Source of the DNA: Ananas comosus
Taxonomy: Eukaryota; Streptophyta; Magnoliopsida; Poales; Bromeliaceae
Length of the DNA stretch: 64,000 nucleotides
Assembly: GCF_001540865.1 (NCBI RefSeq)
Contig: NC_033625.1
Coordinates: forward strand, 8,870,597-8,934,596
Reading direction: 5' to 3'
Numbering within the stretch: the stretch's first letter is position 1; the number at the start of each line of letters is the position of its first letter. Positions 45,720 to 57,364 of the stretch are shown piece by piece. The position numbers and the translations under genes are program-made. The notes under the pieces are model-generated. The model did not search any database. It worked only from the letters and a program-made list of their open reading frames with translations, and was not told the origin of the DNA.

Positions 45720-46195
45720 TGTGACGCCCCGACTTCCCAGGCGGTCACCATCCTAGGAATATCCCGTCCTAGCACGCTTAACTCTCTTAACCTCTGGGCT
45801 TGCCACCACCCAAAATGCTTAAGCCGGGTTAAGAGTTTAGCCCTATTATATCTCATATAGAGGACTATCTGGGGTCTCACAATCTCCCTTCTTTAAGCCC
45901 TGACGTCCTCGTCAGGCTCAGACTCACAAGTACCAGGCGATGTGAGACTCGTCTCGCTAGCCTGCATCCAGACCCTGGCTCAGCCGAGACTCATCTCACA
46001 CTTCCGGCTGTAATTGGCTCTGATACCAACTGTGACGCCCCGACTTCCCAGGCGGTCACCCATCCTAGGCATACTCCGTCCTAGCACGCTTAACTCTCTT
46101 AACTCTTGAGCCTTGCACCACCCAAAATGCCTTAAAGCCGGGTTAAGAGTTTAGCCCTATTATATCTCATATAGAGGACTATCTGGGGTCTCACA
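45720..46195 (-). mobile_element. Cassandra-type TRIM with 5S-rRNA-like LTRs
   Basis: Two LTRs (45720-45881, 162 bp, and 46031-46195, 165 bp) flank a 149-bp interior that ends GGCTCTGATACCA, the complement of a tRNA-Met primer site, so it is minus-oriented. On the minus strand the LTR reads AGTTAAGCGTGCT...ATGGGTGACC-CCTGGGAAGTC, the 3' half of plant 5S rRNA. That is the defining feature of Cassandra elements. No coding capacity; such elements rely on others' proteins. Its left end joins C1 directly. Confidence 0.85.
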
Positions 46196-46400
46196 TATAC
46201 CAAACCTTGTGAACCATATACCAAATCCTATGAGCCATGTACCAAACTATATCCAAATCTCATGAACCATATGAACTATATCTTAACCTCATGAACTGAA
46301 TCATGTTCAAATCCTATATACCCAAATCTCATGAACCAATACTCAAATCTCATAAACCAATACCCAAATCTCATGCCCAAAGTTCATCATGAACCTTTTT
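46196..46400. repeat. AACCATGAAC-type repeats, continued
   Basis: Continuation of 40005-41062 (GAACCATATACC, AAATCTCATGAACC). Removing 41063-46195 and one TATAC restores an unbroken repeat, which shows that this array was the insertion target. Confidence 0.7.
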
Positions 46401-47180
46401 TATACTCTAGCTCATATACCTAGAGTGAAAATTAAATATCGACTATCCCTAATACATATACTTAGGGCTAAGTCAATCGTCTTAGTATATATAACTAAGG
46501 CAAAATCATCTCCAAATCGACAGAGTTCTAAATTATACCCTTAGAATTCAGTCAAATGATGTCAAGTTCATTCGAACTCTAACACATATACTTAAAGTTC
46601 ATCCGACTAACCCTAACATATATCCTTAGTGTCTAGTCAACCTTTTGCTCTAATACATATACCTAGAGTGGAAGTTAAACCAAGCTCGACTAGCCCTAAC
46701 ACACACACTTAGGGTCTAGTCAGCCTTTTGCTCTAGCACATCTACCTAGAGTGAAATCCATAACCGATCGAGTTCTAATACATATACTTAGAGCTCATGA
46801 AACCAAATACGACGAACCCTAGCATAATACCTTAGGGCTTAGTCAGATCCTCACTCTAGCACATATAACTAGAGTGGAAAATATATTAAACTCGGTTAAT
46901 CTTGATACATATACTCAGGAAGTAGCTATTCTCTAATTTTGGATAATTCGACCCACCTCAATACATATACTTGGGGTCGAGTCACATCTCTACCTTGGAA
47001 TATACAACCAAGGTGAATATAATCAGACTCTAAGACATACTTAGAGCCAATTAGACTCTAATACATAGAGTTTAATATCGACTGGGTCTTAACACATATA
47101 CTTAGGACCTAGTCAATCTCAAATCCAATTATATCCTAATATATATACTTAGGATTCAATAAACCAAGATACGATTCATT
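46401..47180. repeat. Degenerate array of ACACATATACTTAGGG type
   Basis: Units of roughly 40-65 bp containing CTAA(C/T)ACATATAC(T/C)TAG(G/A)G, often in pairs with TCTAGTCA or AGAGTGGAA. Non-coding. Probably leader DNA of element E. The units are too diverged for exact borders. Confidence 0.65.
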
Positions 47181-47486
47181 CAATCCCATCCATAAAGGTC
47201 TCTTAATCGAAGGCGCCCCAATGCCACGGGGGTAATTAACAGTAGATGTTTGCATCTATTGGAAGCCATGGACCCGCAATACCTGATACCCATATACATC
47301 CAATACCAATCTAGATCATGAATACTACCCCACGGCCAAAATCCATCGACCGTGTGAGGTGCGTCATTCGTGGTGGCAGATAAAATGGCACGCCCCGTGG
47401 GACATGGTCTTCTCCTTCCATCTTCGAGACTTAAAAAAAAAAAAAAAAAAAAAAGTCCTAACTTTCTACCTTTTTCCATCAGGGAA
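47181..47486 (+). other. Element E leader before gag
   Basis: Contains TGGCACGCCCCGTGGGAC at 47386-47403, a block commonly found just before gag in Tat-type elements and possibly the primer site, then an A run of about 24 bases (47431-47454). A GTG-initiated open frame runs through here into gag, but the ATG at 47487 is the more credible start. Confidence 0.5.
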
Positions 47487-50400
47487 ATGGCACTAACATC
47501 AAAGAACATTGTCGTTGCATCAACAAAATCAATGATATTGGAGGCGGGTTCGCGAGTCTGCTTGCCCACATCCGTCCTGACATTCGGAACTGCAGGTGCC
47601 TCAATCCAATTTGGCACCATTCCGGAAGATATTCGAGCTGCCGTTATGGCTCAAATTCCTACTGCTACTGGGGGCATGACTACTCCCGCCACCCCTTCAC
47701 AAGATGTATGTAATGTCGTCATTCCTCGGCTACCATCTCGAGGAAGACGACCTAATGTGGTCATTCCCAACCCTCCTCGCCGACCCATAGGCGAACGACT
47801 CACTTACCAACCTGCATCCAAAAGGATGGAGTCTGAAGGAAGACTGATATTCCCAAAGGGCAGGATGCAGAAAGCATCAGTATTCGATAGGCTGGCGCTT
47901 TCTAATGATACTACAACCACCATTCCTCCAACAAGAGCATCCTTTAAGAGGAATAGCCGCCGCCAACTCCACAGAGAAAAGGTTGCTGAGGGCAAGGACA
48001 ATAACCTTCAAAAGCCCCAAATGATCCAATCAGCATTTCTGACTCACAGCTCTTTCGCTCCATTAGAGCTTGTGAAAAAGAATGCAATGACCGCTGTTTT
48101 ACAGCCGACAATAAAAATGAATCAGCTAGAAGTTTCGAAGAGATGTCAAGAACATCAAGAGGAAAATATTTTTAAAAGAATCTATAAGGCCTATAAGGCC
48201 ATTAAGGGACGAATGGAAAAGTTGGGAGCTCAAAAGCAATCTATACCACCTCGTAACAAAGTGTGGGTTCGAAAAGAATTCGTCCCAATGACTAAGGACG
48301 CATGTGAGAAGAATGAGAATATGGTGGTCCATACCGTTCGAATGGTTGGACATCAAGAGCTCGATCAATCAGAGGAACAAGAGACGCTAAATCAAATGCT
48401 TACTAGAGTTGCCGCTCGTAGAAAGGGGGCAGCGAGACAAAATGACCCAAGGTCATCTAACCTTCAACGGTTACCAGCGGACTCGTCCTTACCCGACGAT
48501 CCTCATGATGAGGACGAAGAAGAAGAACCGGTCTTCATGGCCAATGATCCAAAAGATGCCATGATTGCATCTTTAAAAAGACAAATTGATGAAAAAGATA
48601 GAGATATAATTAATCTCTACAAAAAGATAGATGGAGTTATGGGGCTGCTACTGAATGTGCAGTCTAATCTTGAAAATCAACAAAACCAAACTGCATTGCA
48701 GTCTCAGATGAAGTGCGTCCAAATGTATCACAATCAATGAATACACTGCAGCCAACTCAGACGACGCCTTCTGTCGCACTGCAGCCGGCACCAGCGGAAC
48801 CACAAAACCACCAAGACAATTTTCTTATGACGAAAAAAGAAATCCAGGAGCTGATCTCATCGCAAGTCAAACAAACAATCGATGAGACGGCTACAAAAGG
48901 AAAAAGCAGGGGGCACCCATACCCTATAGAACACGATAGCATCCCATTTTCTGATGGATATATCGTTCCCAAATTCAAGACATTTTATGGAATAGGTAAC
49001 CCTGATCAACACTTGGCACACTTTAGAGCCATGTGTGGAAATACCGGAGGCAATAGTGCACTTCTCCTACGTCAATTCCCTCAAAGTCTTTCAGGGGTGG
49101 CATTCGAGTGGTACTATTCACTTGAAGATGAATCGATCACAACATAGGACAATATGGAAGAAGCCTTTAGAACCAAATTTGCCACGGTTAGTAATAAGAT
49201 TACAATAGCTGACCTAGTCGCCATCAAGAGAACGAAAGACGAATCGATGCTAGAATACATCACACGATGGCGGAATTTGAGCATCAGATGTGAACAACCT
49301 ATCGAGCAGACCCAAGCTGTTGGATTGCTCATGGGTAATATTGACAATTGGATGGCGCCGTTTTTATGCACCACATAGTGTACTACATTTCAGGATTTAA
49401 TATTAAATGTTTCTAGATTGGAGAGAACAGATCCACACGCCCTGATGAATCTCCAAACCTAAAAGCCCAAATGGGAAGAAGGCAAAAGAGTCGAAGTAAA
49501 GACCGAACACTTTAAGGCGACACATACTATATAATATGGTGGAGAAAAGAAAGAAAGCTATGACCACTACAGCGGAGCAGGCACCCCTGAAGTCTGTATT
49601 GGGTGAAAATAACTTTAAAGGACCCACTTTTGAAGAAAGGAAGAATAAAATTTATCCCTTCAAAAGGGATAAAGTGAAAAAAATCTTTAGAGATGCCCTA
49701 AAGAGCAGTCTTCAACTGCCGGAGCCAAGAAGACTAGAAGAGGTTGGGAAAACAAATGACCCAAACTATTGCTTATATCACCAAATGATTAGTCACCCCA
49801 TTGAAGATTATTGGGTATTCAAAGACTGGGTAGAAAAGCAATATAAAGCCGGCATGATCACCCTTTCTCAAGCTGTGCTTACAGATCCGCCAACTGAAAA
49901 TACAAATTTTGTGTATATAAAAGATGAAAATAACAAAGAATAGGATATGCCTTCTCCTGAATTTTAGAATATCTTCCTATCGAAAAAGACTCAAAAAATG
50001 TTGAAATATTTGAACAGAGTCCCTGGAATTACATGGAGAAGTCCATTGCATCCGGAAGTTCAGACTTCCTCATCTGAAATAGCACATAGTCCTCCTTCTT
50101 TAGAAAAGCGAAAAACAATCTTAAAGGAGAGGGTACGAAAATTCGTGAAACCAGCTCAGCCTGAAAGCGGGATGAAATACCAGCAGTAACAATACGAGAC
50201 TTTATAGTAAAAGCATTGGAAGATGTAGAGAATAAAAAGAAGTCACAAGAAACTGAGAATAAGGAGCTCTTTCGGCCTGAAACATGTAGAGTCATCTCAG
50301 TCAGAAGTGATGAGGACGATCTCCCAGACCAACAGAGAACGCATGACAGCCAAGATCAATTAGCACAAATGCAAGAGATCATGACCTCAAATTTTGATAA

Positions 50401-50590
50401 AATCAATGAAAAATTATTGGATCTGAAAATACAACAGAACGTGATGTTCTCCATGATAATTGGAATTGAGGCTAGGGTAGAGCAAGTAATGAAAATAATA
50501 CCTGCTCCTCAACAAAGAAAAACTGAACAGCGAGTTGACTCTATACAAGCACTTAAAGCTCAAATAGGAATACCAACACAAAATATATGA
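47487..50590 (+). pseudogene. Tat-like Gag of element E, broken
   Basis: The ATG at 47487 starts a frame to 48740 with a low-complexity N-terminal half rich in Lys, Pro and Gln and a coiled segment (ASLKRQIDEKDRDIINLYKK). A one-base shift near 48713-48740 leads to 48713-49378, which holds the Gag core: HPYPIEHDSIPFSDGYIVPK, FYGIGNPDQHLAHFRAMCG, FPQSLSGVAFEWYYSLEDE, a TAG at 49145 in place of the usual Trp, then MEEAFRTKFA and RWRNLSIRCEQP. Segment 49536-49943 has a zinc-like CLYHQMISHPIEDYWVFKDW. Segment 50216-50590 is a predicted coiled coil. No protease, reverse transcriptase or integrase follows, so E would depend on another element's enzymes. Confidence 0.8.
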
Positions 50591-52499
50591 GACGTCTCAA
50601 GCCAAGAAGGTAGTTGCAAGCCAATTTTTACCCAAAATGCCTTATAGAAATAGTGAGAAAAGCTTAGCCATCGAGAATGAAGGCCTAAAATTATGTCCTT
50701 GCATACAATACTAAGCACACAACTCTACAAACTCCAAAAGTAGTATCCTTTGTTGATGGAAATACCATGATATATCGACCGCCATGTCGTTAAACTGAGC
50801 AAATATAGCCAACAAAATAAGGCTAACACGTGTAGTGGGGCCATCCTTATTAAACCATGATTGAAAGACATATCACTTCCCAATTAGTCTTTAAAAATAA
50901 ATTAAAAAATGCATATTTCCTGATACTCAAAAAAAAAAAAAGAAAAAAAGAAAAGGTGGAGGACATATTGTCTAAATTTTTTAGATAATATGGATAAAAT
51001 ATAAGCCACCAGCAGACTTGATTGTCCCCATCGGACTTGAAGAGTAAAATTGTAAAAAGTTCCGGTTGTGGTATAACCCCACAGGAAAAATCGGGATCCC
51101 CGCTGTGAGAAAACCTTTCGAGTCTCACAGGCAAAAGTTAGGGGAAGGTACCTGGTGAAAATCCATATGGGCGCTAGACTACCCAAGATAAATTTGTCTA
51201 CGACGGAATACTAACTCACCTTATGGTCGGTTATGCGCAGCAATTTCGATTGTTCCTCGAGGCAAAATAAATAAAAAATCTATATTCCCTAAAACCCAAT
51301 ATATATTTTGTCTATGACGGAATGCTAACTCACCTTAGGGTCGGTTATGCGCAGCAATTTCGATTGCTTCTCAAGGCAAAATAAATAAAAAATTCATATT
51401 CCCTAAAACCCAAAATATGTTTTGCCTATGACGGAATGCTAACTCACCTTAGGGTCGGTTATGCGATAAATAAAAAATAAATATTTTCTTATACAAAAAA
51501 AAAAGAGGTGGAGGACTTGTTGTCTAAATTTTTTTAGACAATATGGGTAAAATATGAGCCACCAGCGGACTTAATTGTCCATATCGGACTTCAAGGGTAA
51601 AATTGCTAAAAGTTTCCGGCTGTGGTATAACCCCACAGGCAAAATTGGGATCCCCACTGTGAGAAAACCTTTCGAGGCTCATAGGCAAAAGTTAGGGGAA
51701 GGTACTTGGTGAAAACCCATTCGGGCGCCAGAATATCCAAAATATAGTTTGCCTATGTGTCACACCCCAATCCTCATCGGATAGGAATGGGGATGTGATT
51801 GGGTTTATAAGAGACTTAGACACTAGTAATAATAACTGGGCTTAAGCATTTTGGGCCGGTTGTTGGGCCCAACGAGTTATTGTTGCTAGTGGGCTGGGTC
51901 GTTACACTATGACGGAATGCTAACTGACCTTAGGGTCGGTTACATGCAGCAATTTCGATTGCTTCTCGAGGCAAAATAAATAAAAATAATCCATATTCCC
52001 TATTATCCAAAATATATTTTGCCTATAACGGAATGCTAACTTACCTTAGGGTCGATTAGCGCGGCAATTTCAATTGCTTCTTGAAGACAAAATAAATCCA
52101 TATCCAATCGACCGCCATGTCACTAAACTGAGCACTTTTATGTCGACCGCCATGTCACTAAACTGAGTAATTTTATATTGACCGCCACGTCGTTAAACTT
52201 AGCAATCTATATCCAATCGACCGACATGTCATTAAACTGAGCAATCAAGTGCATATGGTGCGTGGATGATCTAAAAAAAAAAAAAGTATGGTCTAAGTAG
52301 GGGACCGAGGAAAAAAAGTACGGTTTAAGTAGGGGATCGAACAAAAAAAAAAAGAAAAAAAGAAAAAAAGAAAAAAAGTACGGTCAAAGGGGGGAACTGA
52401 ATAAAAAAAAAAGAAAAAAAGAAAAAGAAAAAAAAAACTCTTGACTAGAAAGAAAGAAAAGAGGAGCACCTTTTTGCCGAGCGTGAAACTCTTACGTCG
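50591..52499 (+). repeat. Element E 3' untranslated tandem repeats
   Basis: Several repeat types. One is about 115 bp with GACGGAATGCTAACTCACC and GGTCGGTTATGCGCAG at about 51201, 51316, 51430, 51909 and 52027. Another is a 210-bp block (GGAGGACATATTGTCTAAAT, ACCCCACAGG) at about 50955 and 51508. The third is a short unit TCGACCGCCATGTC-TAAACTGAGCA at about 50778 and 52100-52245. Bases 52270-52440 are A/G-rich AGTACGGT-TAAG repeats. No gene. A small LTR is inserted at 51758. Confidence 0.75.
51758..51906 (+). mobile_element. Solo LTR of a small TRIM
   Basis: TGTCACACCCC to GGTCGTTACA, 149 bp, with a perfect CTATG duplication (51753-51757 and 51907-51911). Related copies are 57667-57819 and, degenerate, 420-581. 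It interrupts one unit of the tandem array. Confidence 0.88.
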
Positions 52500-52512
52500 A
52501 AAAGGTGGGGGG
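52500..52512 (+). promoter_or_regulatory. Polypurine tract of element E
   Basis: AAAAGGTGGGGGG lies five bases before the LTR-like start at 52518. This is the plus-strand primer position and orients E rightward. Confidence 0.7.
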
Positions 52513-52517
52513 CAATT

Positions 52518-55131
52518 TGTTTGAAGTGAAAAAATAAAAAATAAAAAAATTGGGGGTGAAGTAATCATAATCGAAATCGATTAGATTCGAATTCATACAA
52601 TTCTAATAGATCTCATGTTGATCAGAAAATTTATAATAGGCCCATTCATAAATGTGAATTAATAGGCCTCATGAAAGCCCTTTAAAATTTTAGACCTAAA
52701 CAATAATTCGGGCCTCATCTCAGCCCAATAAATATTTGTGCCCAATAAGTTTCATCAAAGTGGGCCTAATTTCAGCCCAATTCATAGGATCACGGCCCAC
52801 ATTTTCACCCACGTTTGAAAATTCAATTTCAAATATCATATTCAAATTCGATTTTAAATTTTTAAACCCCCAGCCAACTAGAAAATATTTGTTATTCTAA
52901 CAACCCTATTCCAAATTCGATTTCGAATTTCGAACAAACCCCCAAAATATCTTCCAACCAACCACAACAATCCATTCAAAATTCGATTTCAAATTTCGAA
53001 TTCCCAACCAACCCCAAAATATCCTCCAACCATCCAACAACCGATTCAAAATTCAATTTTGAATTTCGAATCCCCAACAAATTTCCAAAATATCCTCCAA
53101 CCATATAACAACTGATTCAAAATTCGATTTCGAATTTTGAATTCTCAACCAACCCTCAAAATATCTTCCAACCAACCACAACAACCCATTCAAAATTCGA
53201 TTTCGAATTCCGAATTCCCAACCAACCCTGAAATATCTTTCAACCAACCACAACAACCTATTCAAAATTCAAATTCGAATTTCGAATCCTTAACTGACTC
53301 CTCAAAATATCTCTCGCCACTCCTCCCATTATAAATAGGAGAATCAAAATCAAACGTCGGACGATAGACGGAGGAGAGAAAAAAAGATATAGAAAGAGAC
53401 GATAGAGAGATTACGATAAAAAAAGGGAGAGATAATAGTATTCCCACCTCTGCTACCCACATTCCTGCGTACAAAAAAATTCAAAGGAGGAGAGATCGCC
53501 GAGCCGCGGAAAGGAGGAGAGATCGCCGAGCCACGGAAAAGAGGAAAGATCACCGAGCCACTTCATCCGATCCATCATCTGATCAACAGGTAAAAAAAAA
53601 AAAAGAAGAAGAAAAATGAAGAAGAAAAAAAGAAAACATAATAAAAAAAAAGAAAAAGAAAAAAGATCTCTTTTCTTCCCCCTCCCTTTTTTTCTTTTTT
53701 TTTAGGTCATGCTACCGTAGTCATCCATACTGTCTAGACGACTTCGATGGGAGAGTAGAGGGGAGCCAATGGCTTCCCGTTTCTTTAGACCTCTCAATAC
53801 CCCATTCGAAGCCATTGATTGATGGAATGGGTGATCTACATTGCCACGACCACCCCCAGCATCGCCGGTTCGGTATTTTCGTAAGAAGAGGGGAGGGGAA
53901 TCTTCGATTCCCCGTTTCTTCGGACCCTTCAACATGTTTTGAAAATATCGAACCAAATCTGCCGGCCGAACAGATCCGCTCCACCGTCATCATCTTCACC
54001 GACGACATCTCCAGCATCGTCGGTTTAATATTTTCGAAAGAAGAGGGTAAGGGAATCAAAGATTCCCCATTTCTTCATACCCTTCAATCCCTTTTGAAAA
54101 TATTGAACCAAATTCGCCGACCGAACAGATCCGCACCACCATCATCATCTTCGCCGTCGTCATCTCCAACCTTATCGGTTCAATGCTTTCGAAAGAAGAG
54201 GGGAGGGAGATCAAAGATTTTCCGTTTCTTCGAACCCTTCAATCTCTTTCGAGAACATTGAATTAATCCGCGAAACTTTCAAACCAGCTCAAATTCAGGC
54301 CAAATCGAGATCAAGCGGAGATTTCTTCCTATTTGCGATACTTGCATTACTTTCAAACCAGCTAAGATTTAATTAATTTCTTTTTAATGAACTTATAACT
54401 GCGATACTTGCATAAAAAATACTAACTAAATAAATCTATAAAGATAAAGAGTACAGTCTTTCTTTTTTTTTTTGAGGAAACAGGGATGTACCCTATTTGT
54501 GAGAGCATTACCAAAAACCGCAGCCAAGAGTCTGTAGTCAAAATCCAGGAAAACTGAGACTAGGAGCAACATAATATTAAAGAAAAGAACTAAACAAAAG
54601 TAAAAAAGTTTGGAATAGCTAAAGTATTAGACTCCTATTAGCCTCGCACCACAGATAACCAAAGCTTCGCCGTATTAATGACCCTGTTTCCAGTCTCTTC
54701 ACAGCGGATAAGGCGGTCCTTGAAGATTCGCGAGTTTCTCTGCTTCCATAATTCCCAACACGCCACTGCCAAACAGAGATCAAAGTTTCTCTTTAAAAGC
54801 CCCTTTAACGATTGTCTTGCTCGATTCCGCCGGGTTGGTAAGCTACCTGGGAGATCAGTCACCAATTTTTGAGTAGTCGGAATATCTTGTAGGAGTTAGT
54901 TCCACACCATCGTCGCGCAGTTGCAGGAGAGGAGGATGTGCTCAAGTTTTTCGTCATCAGCATAGCAAAAAACACAAATTGAGAGGCCTTGCCAACCCCT
55001 CTTAGATAAATTGTCGGCTGTCAAGATTTTGTTGCGGCCAGCAAGCCACAAAAAAACTTTAACTCTTAAGGGGATTTTTAGTTTCCAGAGAAAAGGAGTA
55101 TTGCATGCATCAATTCCATCAAAAATTAGGA
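52518..55131 (+). repeat. 3' terminal copy of element E
   Basis: Direct copy of 37420-40004 with the same order: U3 array (about 52910-53310), TATA box, GGAGGAGAGATCGCCGAGCC repeats, leader array, X fragment and LINE F. Matching with the 5' copy ends at 55131 within the LINE. Here the LINE goes on to about 55715. Confidence 0.8.
53330..53337 (+). promoter_or_regulatory. TATA box of element E 3' copy
   Basis: TATAAATA in CCCATTATAAATAGGAGAA, equivalent to 38227-38234. Confidence 0.65.
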
Positions 55132-55738
55132 AGTCATAAGCTTTCCGCACAGAGAACTTTCCATCCGCACTCTAGCACCAAATAGCCTTGTCGTCGGAAT
55201 CAGAAAGCGCGGTATTGTGAACCAAAGCATTGAACGGCAGAAGCTCTCCCTGCTGTTGCTCTCCTATACACAGTGTAGGGTGGAAGTCCTGACCGGTATT
55301 GCGTGCAAGATGTCGAATCCAATTTTTGATTGATAGGTGCTTGTGGGTCGATAATGCATACAGATTTGGGAATTGTTTTCGGAGGGTGAGCTCTCCAGAC
55401 CATCTAGCATTCCAGAATGACGTAATGTTCCCATTGCCAACGGAAAAATAAGTAGATGTATGAAATGCTTCAGAGGTGCTGAGTACGCCTTTCCAAATTG
55501 GACAACACATAGTTGGCCTATTGCCTCCCAGCGACGATGGCTTCTGCTTGTAGTGTTTTTGCAAAAGCAGTTTGACCCAGGTTAGGTTCTGAAAATTGTA
55601 GAAGTTCCAAAAGCCCTTCATCAGTTGGGCGGAGTTCATCACATGCAGATTACGGACGCCCAAACCTCCGCATCTTTTGGGGCGGCACACCTGCCCCAAT
55701 TGACAAGACAGTGGAAACCAAAATTTTAAGTCAAAATA
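54459..55738 (-). mobile_element. LINE F, 5'-truncated
   Basis: T-rich start (54459-54473) corresponds to the A tail. GAGTACAGTC flanks it at 54449-54458 and 55756-55765, a 10-bp target duplication in fragment X. Reading leftward, 55172-55840 shows reverse-transcriptase thumb sequence (RPKRCGGLGVRNLHVMNSAQ), and 54638-55150 the zinc-binding region (KIPLRVKVFLWLAGRNKILT, CVFCYADDEKLEHILLSC). Frames break near 54870 and 55150. AAATTTTAAGTCAAAATATCG beside its truncated 5' end duplicates sequence just downstream. Confidence 0.82.
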
Positions 55739-57083
55739 TCGTTGAAGTCGATAATGAGTACAGTCAAATTTTAAAGTCAAAATATCGTTGAATAAAATTA
55801 AAATTTTAAAAGATTGAATAGTCGTTTCAAAATGCTCCATATTTTAGATGAATTAATTATGCAAGCTTTTACCTTGTTTTTATTTCTGGAATAGTATAAA
55901 GCCAGGCCTAAATATTACTTTTACAAAGCTGCGATGTTCTAATGTTTATTTTAACGACTATGCAATTTTAGGATCATAATTGAGACGTAACGTTTGAAAT
56001 TGGAGCAGGCTTCCTTCAGGAGGCCTTCTTTAATTTTCTTTTTTTTTTTTTGCATAATTGGCGTTCTGATTTAAATTTAACAACCTAGCTAGTATACTAT
56101 TAGAATTATTTAGAATATTTAAAGCTACTAAAAGAATTTATATTTTTTATTTATTTTTGCCTATATATTAAGAAGTTTTAAGTTTAACAATTTCAACAGT
56201 TAATTAAATGGATTCAAACAAGCTTGAAGTTTGTTAAAATTTTTTCCTTAAAAGTTTTAATCAAAAGTATGGACGTTTGATATTTAATAGAGAAACTCTA
56301 TACTACGTACATTTTAGAAGTTAATTGAATCTAGACCGTTCATTTTGTCTCTCTATATTAAAGAATAGACATAAAGAATTGAAACTCGTGATTTAAAAAT
56401 TTCAAATACTTCTCGTCGCTTCCAATGATACAAATTAAATCATCAACTGAAACAACTGATGACAAATTTTCAAAAGAAAGGATTAGTGACCAATTTCTTT
56501 TAAGACCTCGTTTGTGATTAGAGAGAGACTGTATTACGTGCGATGAGAAAATGCATTAAAAAATATTTTGTTTGTTTCCATACCTAACATCTGTTAGGAT
56601 TTCCATAAATGTGGTTCAATTAATTATATTCAAATCTGAATTTACTATATATAAATGTCAATCTTAATAGATAAAAACTATATTTTATTCTCATTCCATC
56701 TATTTAAATTAAATAGAATTCTAATCAGACTTTGATGAGAAGTTAATCTGAACTCTATATAAAGGGATATTGATCCTGCTACCTTCTCATATGCATTCTA
56801 CAATATAGAAAAGTTGATAGGAGGAGAAACCGAATTACCCAAGTTCGGTTTGTGACTTCCAGATCATAATCGAACTTCTCGCTTTTACAGATTGATCAAG
56901 AATTTTTTCTCTATGACGCTTTGTGGGTTATTTTATTTTATTTATGATCCTGATTTCGATATGTATTTAATTTATTATTGTTTTACATACCGATAAAAAT
57001 TTATCAATTGATATCAGAGCCAAATGGATAAGTTAAATATTGTATTGCATTAAGTAATTGAATCGAATTACAATGAATTTTGG

Positions 57084-57119
<36 letters not shown>
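55739..57119 (+). mobile_element. Copia fragment X, second copy (right part)
   Basis: Matches 30795-32191, including TTGATATCAGAGCC (primer site, about 57013-57026), the ATGGATAAG start and the AT repeat. With 54360-54458 it forms the complete X copy split by LINE F. Confidence 0.75.
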
Positions 57120-57121
<2 letters not shown>

Positions 57122-57213
57122 GGCAATAGCTTATATACTCCTGATAAGTTTCCGACTTTTCGATTTACCCCTCTTAGAAGGCTAATATTGAAAATACCCT
57201 CTTTACGTTCCTA
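57120..57213. mobile_element. Mutator-type MITE, truncated third copy
   Basis: GGGGCAATAGCTTATATACTC through CCCTCTTTACGTTCCTA matches the left 94 bp of the copy at 32192, then stops where LTR fragment D starts. The MITE was therefore present in the AT repeat of X before the two X copies separated. Confidence 0.8.
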
Positions 57214-57364
57214 CCTAACGAAATATGCCAACATAAAATCCATAACATCAAGGTGGAGAAGATGATGATGAAGAAGGTGAATCCTCTCTTGGCTTCAATC
57301 TCCACCAAGTCCCCCTCCTTCTTCACCTCCTAGAGAGAGAAAGAGATTTGAGAGAGAGAGAGAG
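57214..57364 (-). repeat. LTR fragment D, left part
   Basis: Leader-like CTTCAATCTCCACC and GAGAGA-rich sequence, similar in style to element B's LTR near 9700-9830. It is split from its right part (61630-62229) by C2. The left border is a truncation. Confidence 0.5.

Larger units (their letters stand above)
37420..57213 (+). mobile_element. Non-autonomous Tat-like gypsy element E (gag only), rearranged
   Basis: Two direct copies of a unit starting TGTTTGAAGTGAAAA lie at 37420-40004 and 52518-55131. A purine tract (AAAAGGTGGGGGG, 52500-52512) sits just before the second, as expected for a 3' LTR. Between them is a plus-strand Gag gene of the Tat/Athila-related type preceded by TGGCACGCCCCGTGGGAC, and no pol. 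Tandem repeats fill the untranslated parts. A long LTR (C1) and a Cassandra TRIM are inserted at 41063-46195. The right limits of both LTR copies are unclear because each continues into copia fragment X with the same LINE insertion. The outer ends are therefore provisional. Confidence 0.55.

Noticed and set aside
45720..45881. Possible 5S rRNA gene
   Set aside because: Only the 3' half of 5S is present, and it is repeated as the two LTRs of a Cassandra-type TRIM with a primer site between them.
50591..52250. CRISPR-like direct repeats
   Set aside because: Repeat units of about 115 and 210 bp are degenerate, have no regular unique spacers, and lie in a plant retrotransposon's untranslated region.
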